Shown here piece by piece: positions 25,988 to 35,048 of a stretch of DNA of 64,000 nucleotides. The stretch is taken from NCBI RefSeq assembly GCF_011044995.1, contig NZ_JAAKZW010000001.1, positions 124,001 to 188,000 of the forward strand, given 5' to 3'. The position numbers and the translations under genes were made by a program. This DNA is from Streptomyces mesophilus (GTDB taxonomy: Bacteria > Actinomycetota > Actinomycetes > Streptomycetales > Streptomycetaceae). The notes beneath the pieces are model-generated. The model worked only from the letters and a program-made list of their open reading frames with translations. It was not told where the DNA came from and did not search any database. Within the stretch, counting starts at the first letter, position 1; the number at the start of each line of letters is the position of its first letter.

Positions 25988-27105
25988 GAACGGGCCTCCT
26001 GACGGGCGATGAGGGAGAGCAGGACCTCGGCCGCGCCGCCGCGCAGGCTGAACGCGGGCGAGGCGAGCAGCGCCTGGCCGAATGCGCCGTCGAAGGACGG
26101 CTCCTGGCACAGGTCGGTGCGGCGCAGCGCTTCGATGACGTCGTGCTCGAAGGCGTTGCCGAGGTACTTGAGCGCCGCGGCCTGCTGAACGGGGGCCTCG
26201 CCCGCGTCCATGGCCCGGGCGACCTCGAAGCACAGCCGGCGCAGGACGGCCAGGCGGGCCACCAACGAACCGAGCAGCGCGTGCAGTTCGCGGTCGTCGC
26301 CCTGCCGGGCGGTCTCGGTGATCAGCTCGATGAGGACGGGATAGCTGGACAGCGACCGCTCGGCGCCACCGCGCTCGAAGGACAGCTGCTCGACGACCTG
26401 TTTCCAGCCCTTGCCGACCTCGCCGATGACGCGATGCGCGGGAACGAAGACGTTCTCGAAACGGACCTCGTTGAAGTGGTGTTCACCGGCCAGGTCCACG
26501 ATCGGCGTGACGGAGACACCCTCGGCGTCCATGTCGACGACGAACTCGGTCAGCCCTTCGTGCTTGCGCTCACCGCGCAAGGTGCGGGCAAGCAGATAGG
26601 CGTGGGTGGCGTGGTGAGCCTGAGTGGTCCAGATCTTGTGGCCGTTGACCAGCCATCCGCCGTCCACGGGCTCCGCCGACGTGCGCACGGACGCCAGGTC
26701 CGAGCCCGCCTCGGGCTCGCTCATCCCGAGGCAGAAGACCGCCTCGCCGGAGGCGATCCGCGGCACGATCTCCTCCTGTAGTTGACGCGTACCGTGTCGC
26801 AGGATCGCCGGTCCGATCTGCCGGTCGCCGATCCAGTGAGCGGCCACCGGGGCGCCGGCGCGCAGCAACTCCTCGGTCACAGCGAGCCGTTCGACGTTGG
26901 TGCGCCCGGCGCCGCCGAACTCCTTCGGGTACGTCATCGCGATCAGCCCGCGCGCGGCGAGCTCCTTGCTGAACTCGAGGTCGAAGGAGCGCAGCCAGGA
27001 GTCGCTGCGCGGCGTGTAGCGTCCGGCGTCGCGCCATTCGGCGGTCAACTCGCGGACTTGTGCGCGCAGTTCGGCGCAGGAGTCCGGTCCTGGTGTGTGG
27101 TCCAT
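25984..27105 (-). CDS. Acyl-CoA dehydrogenase, larger/catalytic subunit of a probable heteromer
   Basis: A 373-residue protein beginning at an ATG with AAAGG upstream. It contains MSEPEAGSDLASVRTSA, NGHKIWTTQAHHA, and LSFERGGAERS with a Glu at the long-chain/isovaleryl-type catalytic position. It ends with SLRGGAAEVLLSLIARQ, the usual C-terminal FAD-contact region. Its sequence class is that of FadE proteins acting on CoA esters with bulky or branched acyl groups. It overlaps the smaller ACAD-like subunit by 4 bases. Known family behaviour supports heterotetramer formation; substrate choice is unknown. Confidence 0.86.
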   Translation of the reverse strand: MDHTPGPDSCAELRAQVRELTAEWRDAGRYTPRSDSWLRSFDLEFSKELAARGLIAMTYPKEFGGAGRTNVERLAVTEELLRAGAPVAAHWIGDRQIGPAILRHGTRQLQEEIVPRIASGEAVFCLGMSEPEAGSDLASVRTSAEPVDGGWLVNGHKIWTTQAHHATHAYLLARTLRGERKHEGLTEFVVDMDAEGVSVTPIVDLAGEHHFNEVRFENVFVPAHRVIGEVGKGWKQVVEQLSFERGGAERSLSSYPVLIELITETARQGDDRELHALLGSLVARLAVLRRLCFEVARAMDAGEAPVQQAAALKYLGNAFEHDVIEALRRTDLCQEPSFDGAFGQALLASPAFSLRGGAAEVLLSLIARQEARS

Positions 27106-27162
27106 GGTGGCCTTTCGGGCGGTACGAGGCGGGTCGGCGGCCGACTGTCGGCGTCCAGTTCG

Positions 27163-27945
27163 TCAGCGGCCGGTGAAGACGCCGGGGCGCTTCTCCTGGA
27201 AGGCCGCGAACGCCTCCTGCGAGTCCTGCGTGGAGGTGATGACCGCCATGTGCGAGGAGATGAGGTCCAGCGCGGTCCGCAGATCGTGGCGGGCGCCCTG
27301 GCGGACGGCGCGCTTGATGGTGCGGATGGCGACCGGCGGCCGCTCGGCGAGCCGGGCGGCGTACGCGTACACCGCGTCCATCAGGTCCTCGTCCTCGTGC
27401 ACTTCGTCCGCCAGGCCGATGCGCAGGGCCTCGTCGGCGCCGACGAAGTCACCGGTCCACAGCATCCGCAGCGCGGTGGAGGTGCCGACGGCGCGGGGCA
27501 GCAGCCAGCAGCCGCCGTCGCCGGGGACCAGGCCGACCTTGATGTAGCCCTCGGAGAAGCGCGCGCTGCGGCCGACGAAGCGCAGGTCGCACAGGAGCGC
27601 CATGTCCATTCCGGCCCCCACGGCGGGACCGGCGACGGCGGCGATCACAGGCTTGTCCACGTCCTCGAGGGCGAGCGCCACGCGGTGCACGTTCTTCGTG
27701 AGAAGTTCCTTCTCCCCCAGTGGCGGCCGGTGTTCGCCCTTGAAGGCGGAGAGGTCGACACCGGAGCAGAACGAGCCGCCGGCACCAGTCACGACGATCA
27801 CCCGCACCTCAGGATCGCTCTGGGCCTCGATCAGCTTGTCGGCCCAGTCGTTCACCATGTCGATGGTGAAGGCGTTCTTACGCTCGGGGCGGTTGAGCAG
27901 GATGGTCGCGATCCCGTCGCGGACCGAGTATTCGAGATCGGCCAT
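27163..27945 (-). CDS. Enoyl-CoA hydratase/isomerase family protein
   Basis: 260 residues from the ATG at 27945, which has AAGGGA just upstream. The oxyanion motif GAGGSFCSGVDLSAF lies near residues 55-69. At the first catalytic position of hydratases it has Asp114 (GAGMDMALLCD) instead of Glu. The second region is FSEGYIKVGLVPGDGG, with Glu132 and Asp143. Replacement of the first Glu makes an isomerase, for example enoyl- or dienoyl-CoA isomerase, at least as likely as a hydratase. It sits between the acyl-CoA ligase and ACAD-pair genes of the same operon. Confidence 0.85.
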   Translation of the reverse strand: MADLEYSVRDGIATILLNRPERKNAFTIDMVNDWADKLIEAQSDPEVRVIVVTGAGGSFCSGVDLSAFKGEHRPPLGEKELLTKNVHRVALALEDVDKPVIAAVAGPAVGAGMDMALLCDLRFVGRSARFSEGYIKVGLVPGDGGCWLLPRAVGTSTALRMLWTGDFVGADEALRIGLADEVHEDEDLMDAVYAYAARLAERPPVAIRTIKRAVRQGARHDLRTALDLISSHMAVITSTQDSQEAFAAFQEKRPGVFTGR

Positions 27946-27968
27946 CGCCGTCCCTTTCTGTGGTGGAT

Positions 27969-29510
27969 CTAATGGATGCCGGCCCGAAGCTCGCGCTTGA
28001 GGACCTTGCCGTTGGGGTTGCGAGGCAATGCGTCGACGAAGTGCACGCGGCGGGGCTTCTTGTACGAGGCGATCCTGTCCCGGGTGAAGTCGATGAGCTC
28101 CTGCCCGGTCGGAGCCTCGGCACCCTGGCGCAGGACGACGACGGCTGTGACGGCCTCGCCCCACACCTCGTCGGGAAGGCCGACGACCGCGACCTCGGAC
28201 ACCGCCGGGTGCTCCGCGAGCGCGGACTCGACTTCGGTGGGGTACACGTTCTCGCCACCGCTCACGATCATGTCCTTGATGCGGTCGGTGAGGAACAGAT
28301 ATCCGTCCGGGTCGAGATAGCCGCCGTCCCCCGTACACAGCAGACCCTCGGCGTCGTACAACGCGGCAGTCTCATCAGGCCTGTTCCAGTAGCCCGGCGT
28401 GTTGTGGCGGGAGCGGATCCGGATCTCGCCGGGCGTCCCGGCCGCGACCGGCTTGCCCGTGTCGGGGTCGGCGATCACCACGTCCACCCCGCGCCGCGGC
28501 CTGCCGACCGACCGCAGCAGGTACTGCCCGGGCCCGTCGGCATCGTGGTCCTCGGGCGGCAGTTGAGTGACCGTGCCACCGCCCTCGGTCAGCCCGTACT
28601 TGCCCATGAAGTGGCAGCCGAACAGCGCCATCGAGCGACGCAGCAGTACGGGCGTGATGGGCGCGGAGCCGTACGTGATGAGCGTCAGGCGGGAGAAGTC
28701 GCGCTGCTCGATGCCTGGCAGCTCGGTGAGCATGTGCAGCACCGAGGGGACGAGGAACGCGTGGGTGACGCCCTCGCGTTCGATCGTCTCGGCCGCCGCC
28801 TCGGGCGTGAAGGCCGGGAACATCAGGCTGTTGGCGCCCGCCGTGAGCGCCACGCGCAGCCAGCCGAGCCCGCCGATGTGGAACATCGGCAGCGCGTTGA
28901 GCGCGACCGACTCCGGCTCCCACAGGTACTCCGCCAACTCCGTACTGTCGGCGTAGAAGTTGCCGTGGGTGAGGAGCACGCCCTTGGGGACGCCCGTGGT
29001 ACCGGAGGTGTAGATCTGCAGGAACACCTCGTCGGCGTCCGAGCCGGTGCCCCGGCCGGGGTCGTCGTCGGGGTGTGCGGCGAGCCACTGCTCGTATGCG
29101 GGTACGTCCGCTTCGGCGGAGGGGCCGATGACGATCAGCCGCAGTCCGGGTATCGCCGCGCACACGGCGTCGGCGGCGGCCCGGAACTCGGGTTCGGTCA
29201 GCAGGACCGTCAGGCCGGCGTCCTGGGCCACGGCCGTCAACTCGGCCACGGCCAAGCGCCAGTTGAGCGGCACGGTGACCAGTCCGGCTTTGGCCGCGCC
29301 GACCAGGATCTCGCCTGCTTCATTACGGGTGCGGGCGAGGAACCCGATCCGCGACCCGGCGGGCGTGTCGGCGAGCAGCGCGCGGGCGATCCGGTTGCTG
29401 CGGGAGTCCAGGTCTGCGTAGCTGACGGTGGCGCCCGCGCAGCTGAGCGCGGTGGAGGTGCCGCGCTCGGCGGCGTGCAGGCGGATGGCGTCGGGCAGAT
29501 GCAGGCCCAT
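27969..29510 (-). CDS. Acyl-CoA ligase, AMP-forming (FadD/FadK-like)
   Basis: A 513-residue ANL enzyme with GGAGGGA before the ATG at 29510. It has YTSGTTGVPKGV, GKYGLTEGGG, CTGDGGYLDPDGYLFLTDRIKDMIVSGGENVYP and the C-terminal NPNGKVLKREL with the catalytic Lys. It activates a carboxylic acid to acyl-CoA. It differs clearly from the ligase at 12121, so the two probably take different acids or chain lengths. Confidence 0.9.
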   Translation of the reverse strand: MGLHLPDAIRLHAAERGTSTALSCAGATVSYADLDSRSNRIARALLADTPAGSRIGFLARTRNEAGEILVGAAKAGLVTVPLNWRLAVAELTAVAQDAGLTVLLTEPEFRAAADAVCAAIPGLRLIVIGPSAEADVPAYEQWLAAHPDDDPGRGTGSDADEVFLQIYTSGTTGVPKGVLLTHGNFYADSTELAEYLWEPESVALNALPMFHIGGLGWLRVALTAGANSLMFPAFTPEAAAETIEREGVTHAFLVPSVLHMLTELPGIEQRDFSRLTLITYGSAPITPVLLRRSMALFGCHFMGKYGLTEGGGTVTQLPPEDHDADGPGQYLLRSVGRPRRGVDVVIADPDTGKPVAAGTPGEIRIRSRHNTPGYWNRPDETAALYDAEGLLCTGDGGYLDPDGYLFLTDRIKDMIVSGGENVYPTEVESALAEHPAVSEVAVVGLPDEVWGEAVTAVVVLRQGAEAPTGQELIDFTRDRIASYKKPRRVHFVDALPRNPNGKVLKRELRAGIH

Positions 29511-29588
29511 GAGGGTGTCCCTCCATCGTCGTTGGCAGAGGATGCGGCGGTACGGGGTGTGACCGGCCCGGCCGGCGCGGCAGAACCG

Positions 29589-30359
29589 TCAGCCCTTGGG
29601 GCCGCCCGCGACGTACAGGATCTGGCCGTTGACGAACCCGGCCTCCTCGCGGACGAAGAAGGAGACCGCCTGGGCGATGTCCTCGGGCCGTCCACCCCGG
29701 CGGACCGGGATGGCCTTGGCGTAGCGCTCGGTGAACTCCTCGAAGGAGATGCCCATGCGCTCGGCCGTGGCCTCGGTCATCTCGGTGGCGATGAAGCCCG
29801 GGGCGACGCAGTTGACGGTCACTCCGAACGGCCCGAGCTCGATCGCCAGAGTCTTGGTCAGACCCATCAGGCCGGCCTTCGCGGACGAGTAGTTCGACTG
29901 GCCCCGGTTGCCGAGAGCGGCGGACGAGGACAGGTTGACGATGCGGCCCCAGCCGGCGGCGGTCTGATGGCGCTGCACGGCGCGCGCCATCAGGAAGGCG
30001 CCGCGCAGATGGACGCCGATGACCGAGTCGAAGTCCTGGTCGGTCATCTTGAAGACGAGGTTGTCGCGGATGATGCCGGCGTTGTTCACCAGCACGGTGG
30101 GGGCGCCGAGTTCGGTCGCGACGCGGGCGACGCCCGCGTCGACCTGCGCGGAGTCCGAGACGTCGCAGCCGACGGCGAGGGCGCGGCCGCCCTCCTTCTC
30201 GACAGCCTCGACGGTCTTGGCACAGGCGGCCTCGTCGAGGTCGAGGACCGCGACGGCGAAGCCGTCACGGGCGAGGCGGGCGGATATCGCCGCGCCGATG
30301 CCCCGGGCGGCGCCCGTGACGATGGCGACCTTCGAGACGGGGTGGGTGGTGGACACCAT
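29589..30359 (-). CDS. Short-chain dehydrogenase, 3-oxoacyl reductase / 3-hydroxyacyl-CoA dehydrogenase type
   Basis: A 256-residue SDR. The NAD(P) motif is TGAARGIGAAIS, followed by NNAG, the catalytic Ser in NLSSSA, and YSSAKAGLMG for Tyr and Lys, ending APGFIATEM and VAGGPKG. It resembles FabG-type enzymes. In an operon with ACADs, a crotonase and a ligase it most likely interconverts 3-hydroxyacyl- and 3-oxoacyl-CoA. Start at 30359, where the ribosome-binding site (AGGGAG) is unusually close; the next codon, GTG, is an alternative start. Confidence 0.87.
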   Translation of the reverse strand: MVSTTHPVSKVAIVTGAARGIGAAISARLARDGFAVAVLDLDEAACAKTVEAVEKEGGRALAVGCDVSDSAQVDAGVARVATELGAPTVLVNNAGIIRDNLVFKMTDQDFDSVIGVHLRGAFLMARAVQRHQTAAGWGRIVNLSSSAALGNRGQSNYSSAKAGLMGLTKTLAIELGPFGVTVNCVAPGFIATEMTEATAERMGISFEEFTERYAKAIPVRRGGRPEDIAQAVSFFVREEAGFVNGQILYVAGGPKG

Positions 30360-30388
30360 TGCTCCCTGTGGCACGTGGTGGGGACGGT

Positions 30389-31153
30389 CTACTTCGGGGC
30401 CATGCGGATCGCGCCGTCGAGGCGGATCGTCTCGCCGTTGAGCATGGGGTTCTCGATGATCGAGGTCGCCAGGTGGGCGTACTCGGACGGATCCCCGAGG
30501 CGGGAAGGGTGCGGGACCTGGGCGCCGAGCGCGTCGAGGAAACTCTGCGGCTTCCTGTTCAGCAGCGGGGTGGAGAAGAGGCCGGGGGCGATGGTGACCA
30601 CGCGGATCTTCGCCGCGGCGAGGTCTCGGGCGATCGGCAGGGTCATACCGACGATGCCGCCCTTGGAAGCGGAGTAGGCGCACTGGCCGATCTGGCCCTC
30701 GAACGCGGCGGCGGAGGCGGTGTTGATGATGACGCCGCGCTCGCCGTCGACCTCGTCGGTCTTCGCCATCTCGGCGGCCGCGAGGCGCAGCACGTTGAAG
30801 GTTCCGATCAGGTTGACGCCGACGACGAACTCGAAGTCCTCCAGGGCGTACGCCGTGCCGTCGCGGCCGACGGTACGGCCGCCCTTCCCGAGGCCTGCGC
30901 AGTTGACCGTGATACGCAGCGGCGCCTGGGCTGCCGCGGTGGCGACGGCGCGGGCGGCGTCATCGGCGCTGCGGACGTCACCGGCAACGAAGTGGGCGCG
31001 CTCGCCGAGCTCCTTGGCGATCTGTTCGCCCTGGGAGGTGGGCAGGTCGAGCAGGACGACGTGCGCGCCCTGGTCGAGCAGGCGCATGGCGGTGGCGAGG
31101 CCGAGGCCCGATGCGCCGCCGGTGATGACGGCCGAGACTCCGTTGATCTGCAT
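30389..31153 (-). CDS. Short-chain dehydrogenase, 3-hydroxyacyl-CoA dehydrogenase type 2 (HSD10-like)
   Basis: A 254-residue SDR. Motifs are [18 protein letters not shown], the catalytic Ser in [13 protein letters not shown] and [19 protein letters not shown], and a C-terminus [17 protein letters not shown] typical of HSD10-like 3-hydroxyacyl-CoA dehydrogenases. Mammalian homologues oxidise 2-methyl-3-hydroxybutyryl-CoA and other branched substrates, which suits a branched-chain pathway. It is the second gene of the operon, 38 bases after the ACAD. Confidence 0.87.
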   Translation of the reverse strand: MQINGVSAVITGGASGLGLATAMRLLDQGAHVVLLDLPTSQGEQIAKELGERAHFVAGDVRSADDAARAVATAAAQAPLRITVNCAGLGKGGRTVGRDGTAYALEDFEFVVGVNLIGTFNVLRLAAAEMAKTDEVDGERGVIINTASAAAFEGQIGQCAYSASKGGIVGMTLPIARDLAAAKIRVVTIAPGLFSTPLLNRKPQSFLDALGAQVPHPSRLGDPSEYAHLATSIIENPMLNGETIRLDGAIRMAPK

Positions 31154-31191
31154 GCTGAGGTTCCGTTCTTGGACAGGCTGAAAGGGTCGGC

Positions 31192-32349
31192 TCAGAGGCC
31201 GATGGACTTGGCGATGATGGTCTTCATGACCTCGCTGGTGCCGCCGTAGATCCGCATGACGCGGGTGTCGGCGTACAGACGGGCGATCGGGTACTCGAGC
31301 ATGTAGCCGTAACCGCCGTGCAGTTGCAGGCACTTGTCGATGACGCGGCTCGCGGTCTCGGTGCACAGCAGCTTCGCCATGGCCGCGTAGTCGGCGGACA
31401 GCTCGCCCCGCGCGTCGCGCTCCAGGGCCTCGTACGCCATGAGTCTGGCGGCCTCGACCTCGGTGGCGCACTCGGCGAGCGCGAACTTGGTGTTCTGGAA
31501 GGAGGCCACGGGCTTGCCGAAGACCTCACGGTCCTGGGTGTACTCCTTGGCGAAGGCCACCGCGGCGTCGGCGGCGGCGGCCGCCTGGACGGCGATGACG
31601 AGGCGCTCGCGGGCGAGGTTGCGGCCGAGGTAGAAGAAGCCCTCGTCCTGCTCGCCGAGCAGGTTCTCCACCGGCACCTGCACGTCGGTGAAGGAGAGTT
31701 CGGCGGTGTCGGAGGCGTGCAGGCCGATCTTGTCCAGGCTGCGGCCGACGGCGAACCCTTCGCTCCGGGCGTCGACGACGAGGATCGACAGGCCCTTGCG
31801 GCGGTTGTCCGCCGGCGCGGGCGACGTACGGCACACCACCAGGACCAGGTCGCACTGGGTGCCGCCGGTGATGAAGGTCTTGGCGCCGTTGAGGACGTAG
31901 TGGGTGCCGTCCTCGGAGAGGACGGCCTTCGTCTGGATGCCGGCGAGGTCGGAGCCGGTACCGGGCTCGGTCATCGCGATGGAGAGCATGAGGTCGCCGG
32001 AGACGCAGCCGGGCACCCACCGCCGCTTCTGCTCCTCGGTCCCGAAGTGCAGCAGGTACGGCAGGATGATGTTGGAGTGCGTCATCGCGGTGCCGATGGT
32101 GGCTCCGGCCCGGGCGACTTCCTCGGCGAGGACGGCACCGAAGTGGTGCCCCCTCTGGGCGCCGCCGCCGTACTCCTCGGGAACCTCCATGCCGAGCAGG
32201 CCCAGTTCGCCGAGCTTGCGGTAGAAGTCGCGGGAGACGGCCTTCGCCTCGACCCAGTCCTGCAGATGCGGAACCGCTTCCTTGGCGAGGAAGTCCCGGA
32301 CCATCTGCCGGAACGCCTCGTGCTCCTCGTTGAATACCGTGCGCGGCAT
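31192..32349 (-). CDS. Acyl-CoA dehydrogenase, long-chain (LCAD) type (paralogue 2 of 3)
   Basis: 385 residues, the same length as the paralogues at 7942 and 35049 and strongly alike at the C-terminus ([20 protein letters not shown]). AGAGAGG precedes the start. [13 protein letters not shown] and GAKTFITGG are present. The MCAD catalytic Glu position is Gly ([10 protein letters not shown]) and a Glu is found in ARERL, the LCAD-like arrangement. It heads the operon of ACAD, two SDRs, ligase, crotonase, ACAD pair and alkylsulfatase. Motif copy C lies 24 bases upstream of the start, where bound protein would block transcription. Confidence 0.91.
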   Translation of the reverse strand: MPRTVFNEEHEAFRQMVRDFLAKEAVPHLQDWVEAKAVSRDFYRKLGELGLLGMEVPEEYGGGAQRGHHFGAVLAEEVARAGATIGTAMTHSNIILPYLLHFGTEEQKRRWVPGCVSGDLMLSIAMTEPGTGSDLAGIQTKAVLSEDGTHYVLNGAKTFITGGTQCDLVLVVCRTSPAPADNRRKGLSILVVDARSEGFAVGRSLDKIGLHASDTAELSFTDVQVPVENLLGEQDEGFFYLGRNLARERLVIAVQAAAAADAAVAFAKEYTQDREVFGKPVASFQNTKFALAECATEVEAARLMAYEALERDARGELSADYAAMAKLLCTETASRVIDKCLQLHGGYGYMLEYPIARLYADTRVMRIYGGTSEVMKTIIAKSIGL

Positions 32350-32372
32350 GGCTGCCTCTCTTTTGCTCTCGG

Positions 32373-32390
32373 GTTAGCCCGTTTTCACTT
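32373..32390 (-). promoter_or_regulatory. Recurrent operator motif, copy C (AAGTGAAAACGGGCTAAC)
   Basis: Located 24 bases upstream of the ACAD at 31192-32349, first gene of the eight-gene operon. One deviation from the consensus: A instead of T at position 8. Confidence 0.62.
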
Positions 32391-32451
32391 TTATGCCTCA
32401 CGGAGCCCCTGTCAAGGCATTCTTTACGCGATCTCGACCCTGGACAGCATG

Positions 32452-32469
32452 GTTAGTCTCAAATAACTT
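32452..32469 (-). promoter_or_regulatory. Recurrent operator motif, copy D (AAGTTATTTGAGACTAAC)
   Basis: Located 57 bases upstream of the thiolase at 32526. With copy C it brackets the divergent ACAD-thiolase promoter region. Confidence 0.62.
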
Positions 32470-32525
32470 AAGATGGCTCACGGCCGTACGTGAGCGCGTC
32501 TTCCACCCTCTTCCAGGAGCAGCCC

Positions 32526-33701
32526 ATGCGTGACGCAGTGATCGTGGACGCCGTGCGAACCCCCGTGGGGAAGCGGGGAGGTTCCCTGTCCGGCATGCAC
32601 GCCGTCGACCTCTCGGCCCATGCCCTGACCGCGCTTGCCGAGCGCACCGGTCTCGACCCGGCCGCCGTCGACGACGTCGTCTGGGGCACCGTCTCCCAGG
32701 TCGGCGAGCAGGCCGGCGTCGTCGGACGCTTCGCGGCCCTCGCGGCGGGCTGGCCCGAGTCCGTGCCCGGCGTCTCCGTCTCGCGCGCCTGCGGTTCCTC
32801 GCAGCAGTCCGTGCACTTCGCCGCGGGCCTGGTCATCGCCGGTCAGTACGACATCGCCGTGGCCGGCGGCGTGGAGTCGATGAGCCGCGTCCCGATGGGC
32901 TCGGCCCGCTCCGTCCCGGGCGCCGGCAGCGCGTACGGGCCGCTCGTGCTCGACCGCTACTTCCCGGACGGCAAGGGCGAGTTCGACCAGGGCGTCGGCG
33001 CCGAACTGATCGCCGAGCGCTACGGGTTCACCCGCACCCAGCTCGACCAGCACGCCCTGGACTCGCACGAGCGGGCCGCCCGCGCCGTCGACGAGGGCCG
33101 CTTCACCGCCCAGATCACCCCGGTCATCGTCACCGACGCGGACGGCTCCGCACGCGTCTTCGACACCGACGAAGGCATACGGCGCGGTTCGACCCTGGAG
33201 AAGCTCGGCGGTCTGAAGACCCCGTTCAAGGACGACGGTGTGGTGAGCGCCGCCAACTCCTCGCAGATCTCCGACGGCGCCGCCGCGCTGCTCATCACCA
33301 CCAGCGAGATCGCCCGCCGCAACGGCTGGACCCCGCTCGCCCGCGTCCACACCGCGGTCCTCGCGGGCGCGGACCCGGTCACCATGGCACTCGGTCCGGC
33401 CCCCGCCACCGCCAAGGCGCTCAAGCGCTCCGGCCTTTCCATCGGTGACATCGGCGCGTTCGAGATCAACGAGGCGTTCGCCCCGGTCACGTTGGCCTGG
33501 CTGAAGGAGACCGGCGCGGACTACGAACTGATGAACCCGCTCGGTGGTGCGATGGCCATCGGCCACCCGCTCGGCGGCTCCGGCGCGCGCCTGATGACCA
33601 CGCTGGTGCACCACATGCGCGACAACGGAATCCGTTACGGCCTGCAGGCGATGTGCGAGGCGGGCGGCATGGCCAACGCGACGATCCTCGAACTCCTCTG
33701 A
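32526..33701 (+). CDS. Thiolase, acetyl-CoA C-acyltransferase (paralogue 2 of 2)
   Basis: A 391-residue protein; the ATG at 32526 has AGGAG upstream and aligns with the start of the paralogue at 9133. The nucleophile Cys lies in RACGSSQQSVHF, and GHPLGGSGAR and MCEAGGMANA supply the other active-site residues. It cleaves 3-ketoacyl-CoA. It is monocistronic, divergent from the ACAD operon, with motif copy D upstream and a terminator downstream. Confidence 0.92.
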   Translation: MRDAVIVDAVRTPVGKRGGSLSGMHAVDLSAHALTALAERTGLDPAAVDDVVWGTVSQVGEQAGVVGRFAALAAGWPESVPGVSVSRACGSSQQSVHFAAGLVIAGQYDIAVAGGVESMSRVPMGSARSVPGAGSAYGPLVLDRYFPDGKGEFDQGVGAELIAERYGFTRTQLDQHALDSHERAARAVDEGRFTAQITPVIVTDADGSARVFDTDEGIRRGSTLEKLGGLKTPFKDDGVVSAANSSQISDGAAALLITTSEIARRNGWTPLARVHTAVLAGADPVTMALGPAPATAKALKRSGLSIGDIGAFEINEAFAPVTLAWLKETGADYELMNPLGGAMAIGHPLGGSGARLMTTLVHHMRDNGIRYGLQAMCEAGGMANATILELL

Positions 33702-33735
33702 CGCATCGGACGATTCTGAAGAACCGGCTCATACG

Positions 33736-33770
33736 GAGAGGGGTGCTGCCGCCGGGCAGCACCCCCTCTC
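33736..33770. terminator. Bidirectional terminator between thiolase and racemase-like genes
   Basis: GGGGTGCTGCC and GGCAGCACCCC form a stem of about 11 bp around a short loop, extended by GAGA/TCTC with one bulge. It lies between convergent genes. Confidence 0.75.
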
Positions 33771-33785
33771 CGCACGCTGGTCACG

Positions 33786-34919
33786 TCACCGCACGACGCC
33801 GGCCTCCGCCAGGACCTCCCTGGTGTGCGCACCGACCACTGGAGCCGGCCGCGGGGTGCCCGCCGGTGTCCCCTGAAAGCGCGGGGCGGGGGCGGGCTGG
33901 AGCACGCCGCCCTCGGTGTAGTACGTGCCACGCGCCACGTTGTGCGGATGGGCGGCGGCCTCTGTAAGCCCGTACACCGGCGTGACGCAGGACTCTGTTC
34001 CTTCGAAGAGTGCGGTCCACTCCTCGCGGGTCCGACTGGCAAATACCTCCTCCAGGCGTACGCGCATGGCGGGCCAACTGCCGCGGTCGTGCTGCTTGGC
34101 GAACAGGGGATCGTCCGTCAGGCCGAGGACCCGCAGCAGGACGTCGTAGAACTGTGGCTCGACGCTGCCGACTGCCATGTGGCCGCCGTCGGCGGTGCGG
34201 TAGGTCCGGTAGAAGGGGGCGCCGCCGTCGAAGAGGTTGACGCCGCGCGCGTCATCCCAGCGGCCCACCGCAAGGAGGCCGTGGACAAGGGCGAGTTGGA
34301 CCGCTGTGCCATCGGTCATGGCGGCGTCGACGACCTGGCCCTCGCCGGTGCGCTGCGCGCTGACCAGAGCCGTGGTGATGCCGAGGGCGAGCAGCATGCC
34401 GCCGCCGCCCATGTCGCCGACGAGGTTCAGCGGGACGGGCGGATTCTCGTCCGCGCCGCCCATCGCCCCGAGCGCGCCCGCGACGGCGATGTAGTTGATG
34501 TCGTGGCCGGGTGCCTGGGCGAGCGGGCCGTCCTGGCCCCAGCCGGTCATCCGGCCGTAGACGAGCCTCGGATTGCGGGCCAGGCAGACATCGGGACCGA
34601 GGCCCAGGCGCTCGGCGACGCCGGGCCGGAACCCTTCGATGAGCGCGTCGGCGGTGTCGACGAGCGCGAGGACAGCCTCGACGTCCGAGGCGTCCTTCAG
34701 GTCGACCGCTACGGAGCGGCGACCCCGGTGCAGGATCGGATGCTTCGAAGCGGTGCCTGCCTCGGCGGGCCGGTCGATGCGGATGACCTCGGCGCCCTGG
34801 TCGGCCAGGAGCATGCCGGCAAAGGGGGCGGGGCCGATGCCGCCGAGTTCGATGACGCGGATGCCGGCCAGCGGGCCGGCGGCAGTGGAGGGGCCGGTGG
34901 CAGTGGATGCGGTGCTCAC
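33786..34919 (-). CDS. Alpha-methylacyl-CoA racemase-like protein (CaiB/BaiF family III)
   Basis: About 377 residues from a GTG at 34919; the start is uncertain because no strong ribosome-binding site is seen and the frame stays open upstream. The catalytic residues of Mycobacterium MCR (His126, Asp156, Glu241) are matched at a constant offset of 13 by His139 (GHDINY), Asp169 (LVGDMGGG) and Glu254 (SVEPQF). This favours a racemase over a CoA-transferase. The enzyme would epimerise (R)- and (S)-2-methylacyl-CoA so that methyl-branched chains can enter beta-oxidation. It follows the ACAD at 35049 on the same strand, with a hairpin between them. Confidence 0.87.
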   Translation of the reverse strand: MSTASTATGPSTAAGPLAGIRVIELGGIGPAPFAGMLLADQGAEVIRIDRPAEAGTASKHPILHRGRRSVAVDLKDASDVEAVLALVDTADALIEGFRPGVAERLGLGPDVCLARNPRLVYGRMTGWGQDGPLAQAPGHDINYIAVAGALGAMGGADENPPVPLNLVGDMGGGGMLLALGITTALVSAQRTGEGQVVDAAMTDGTAVQLALVHGLLAVGRWDDARGVNLFDGGAPFYRTYRTADGGHMAVGSVEPQFYDVLLRVLGLTDDPLFAKQHDRGSWPAMRVRLEEVFASRTREEWTALFEGTESCVTPVYGLTEAAAHPHNVARGTYYTEGGVLQPAPAPRFQGTPAGTPRPAPVVGAHTREVLAEAGVVR

Positions 34920-34957
34920 GCGGAGGGTCGGCTCTTTCCGTGCGAAGGGAGATGTCA

Positions 34958-34992
34958 CCGGCCGCCCCGCCCGGGGGAGGCGAGGCGGCCGG
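34958..34992 (-). terminator. GC-rich hairpin between ACAD and racemase-like gene (attenuator or terminator)
   Basis: CCGGCCGCC (34958-34966) and GGCGGCCGG (34984-34992) are exact complements with a 17-base loop. It lies inside an otherwise co-directional gene pair, so it may reduce readthrough into the racemase-like gene. Confidence 0.5.
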
Positions 34993-35048
34993 GGTGCCAG
35001 GGAGCAGCCCGCCAGGAGAGCGGGTGACCCTGACACGTACGGGCGGAC

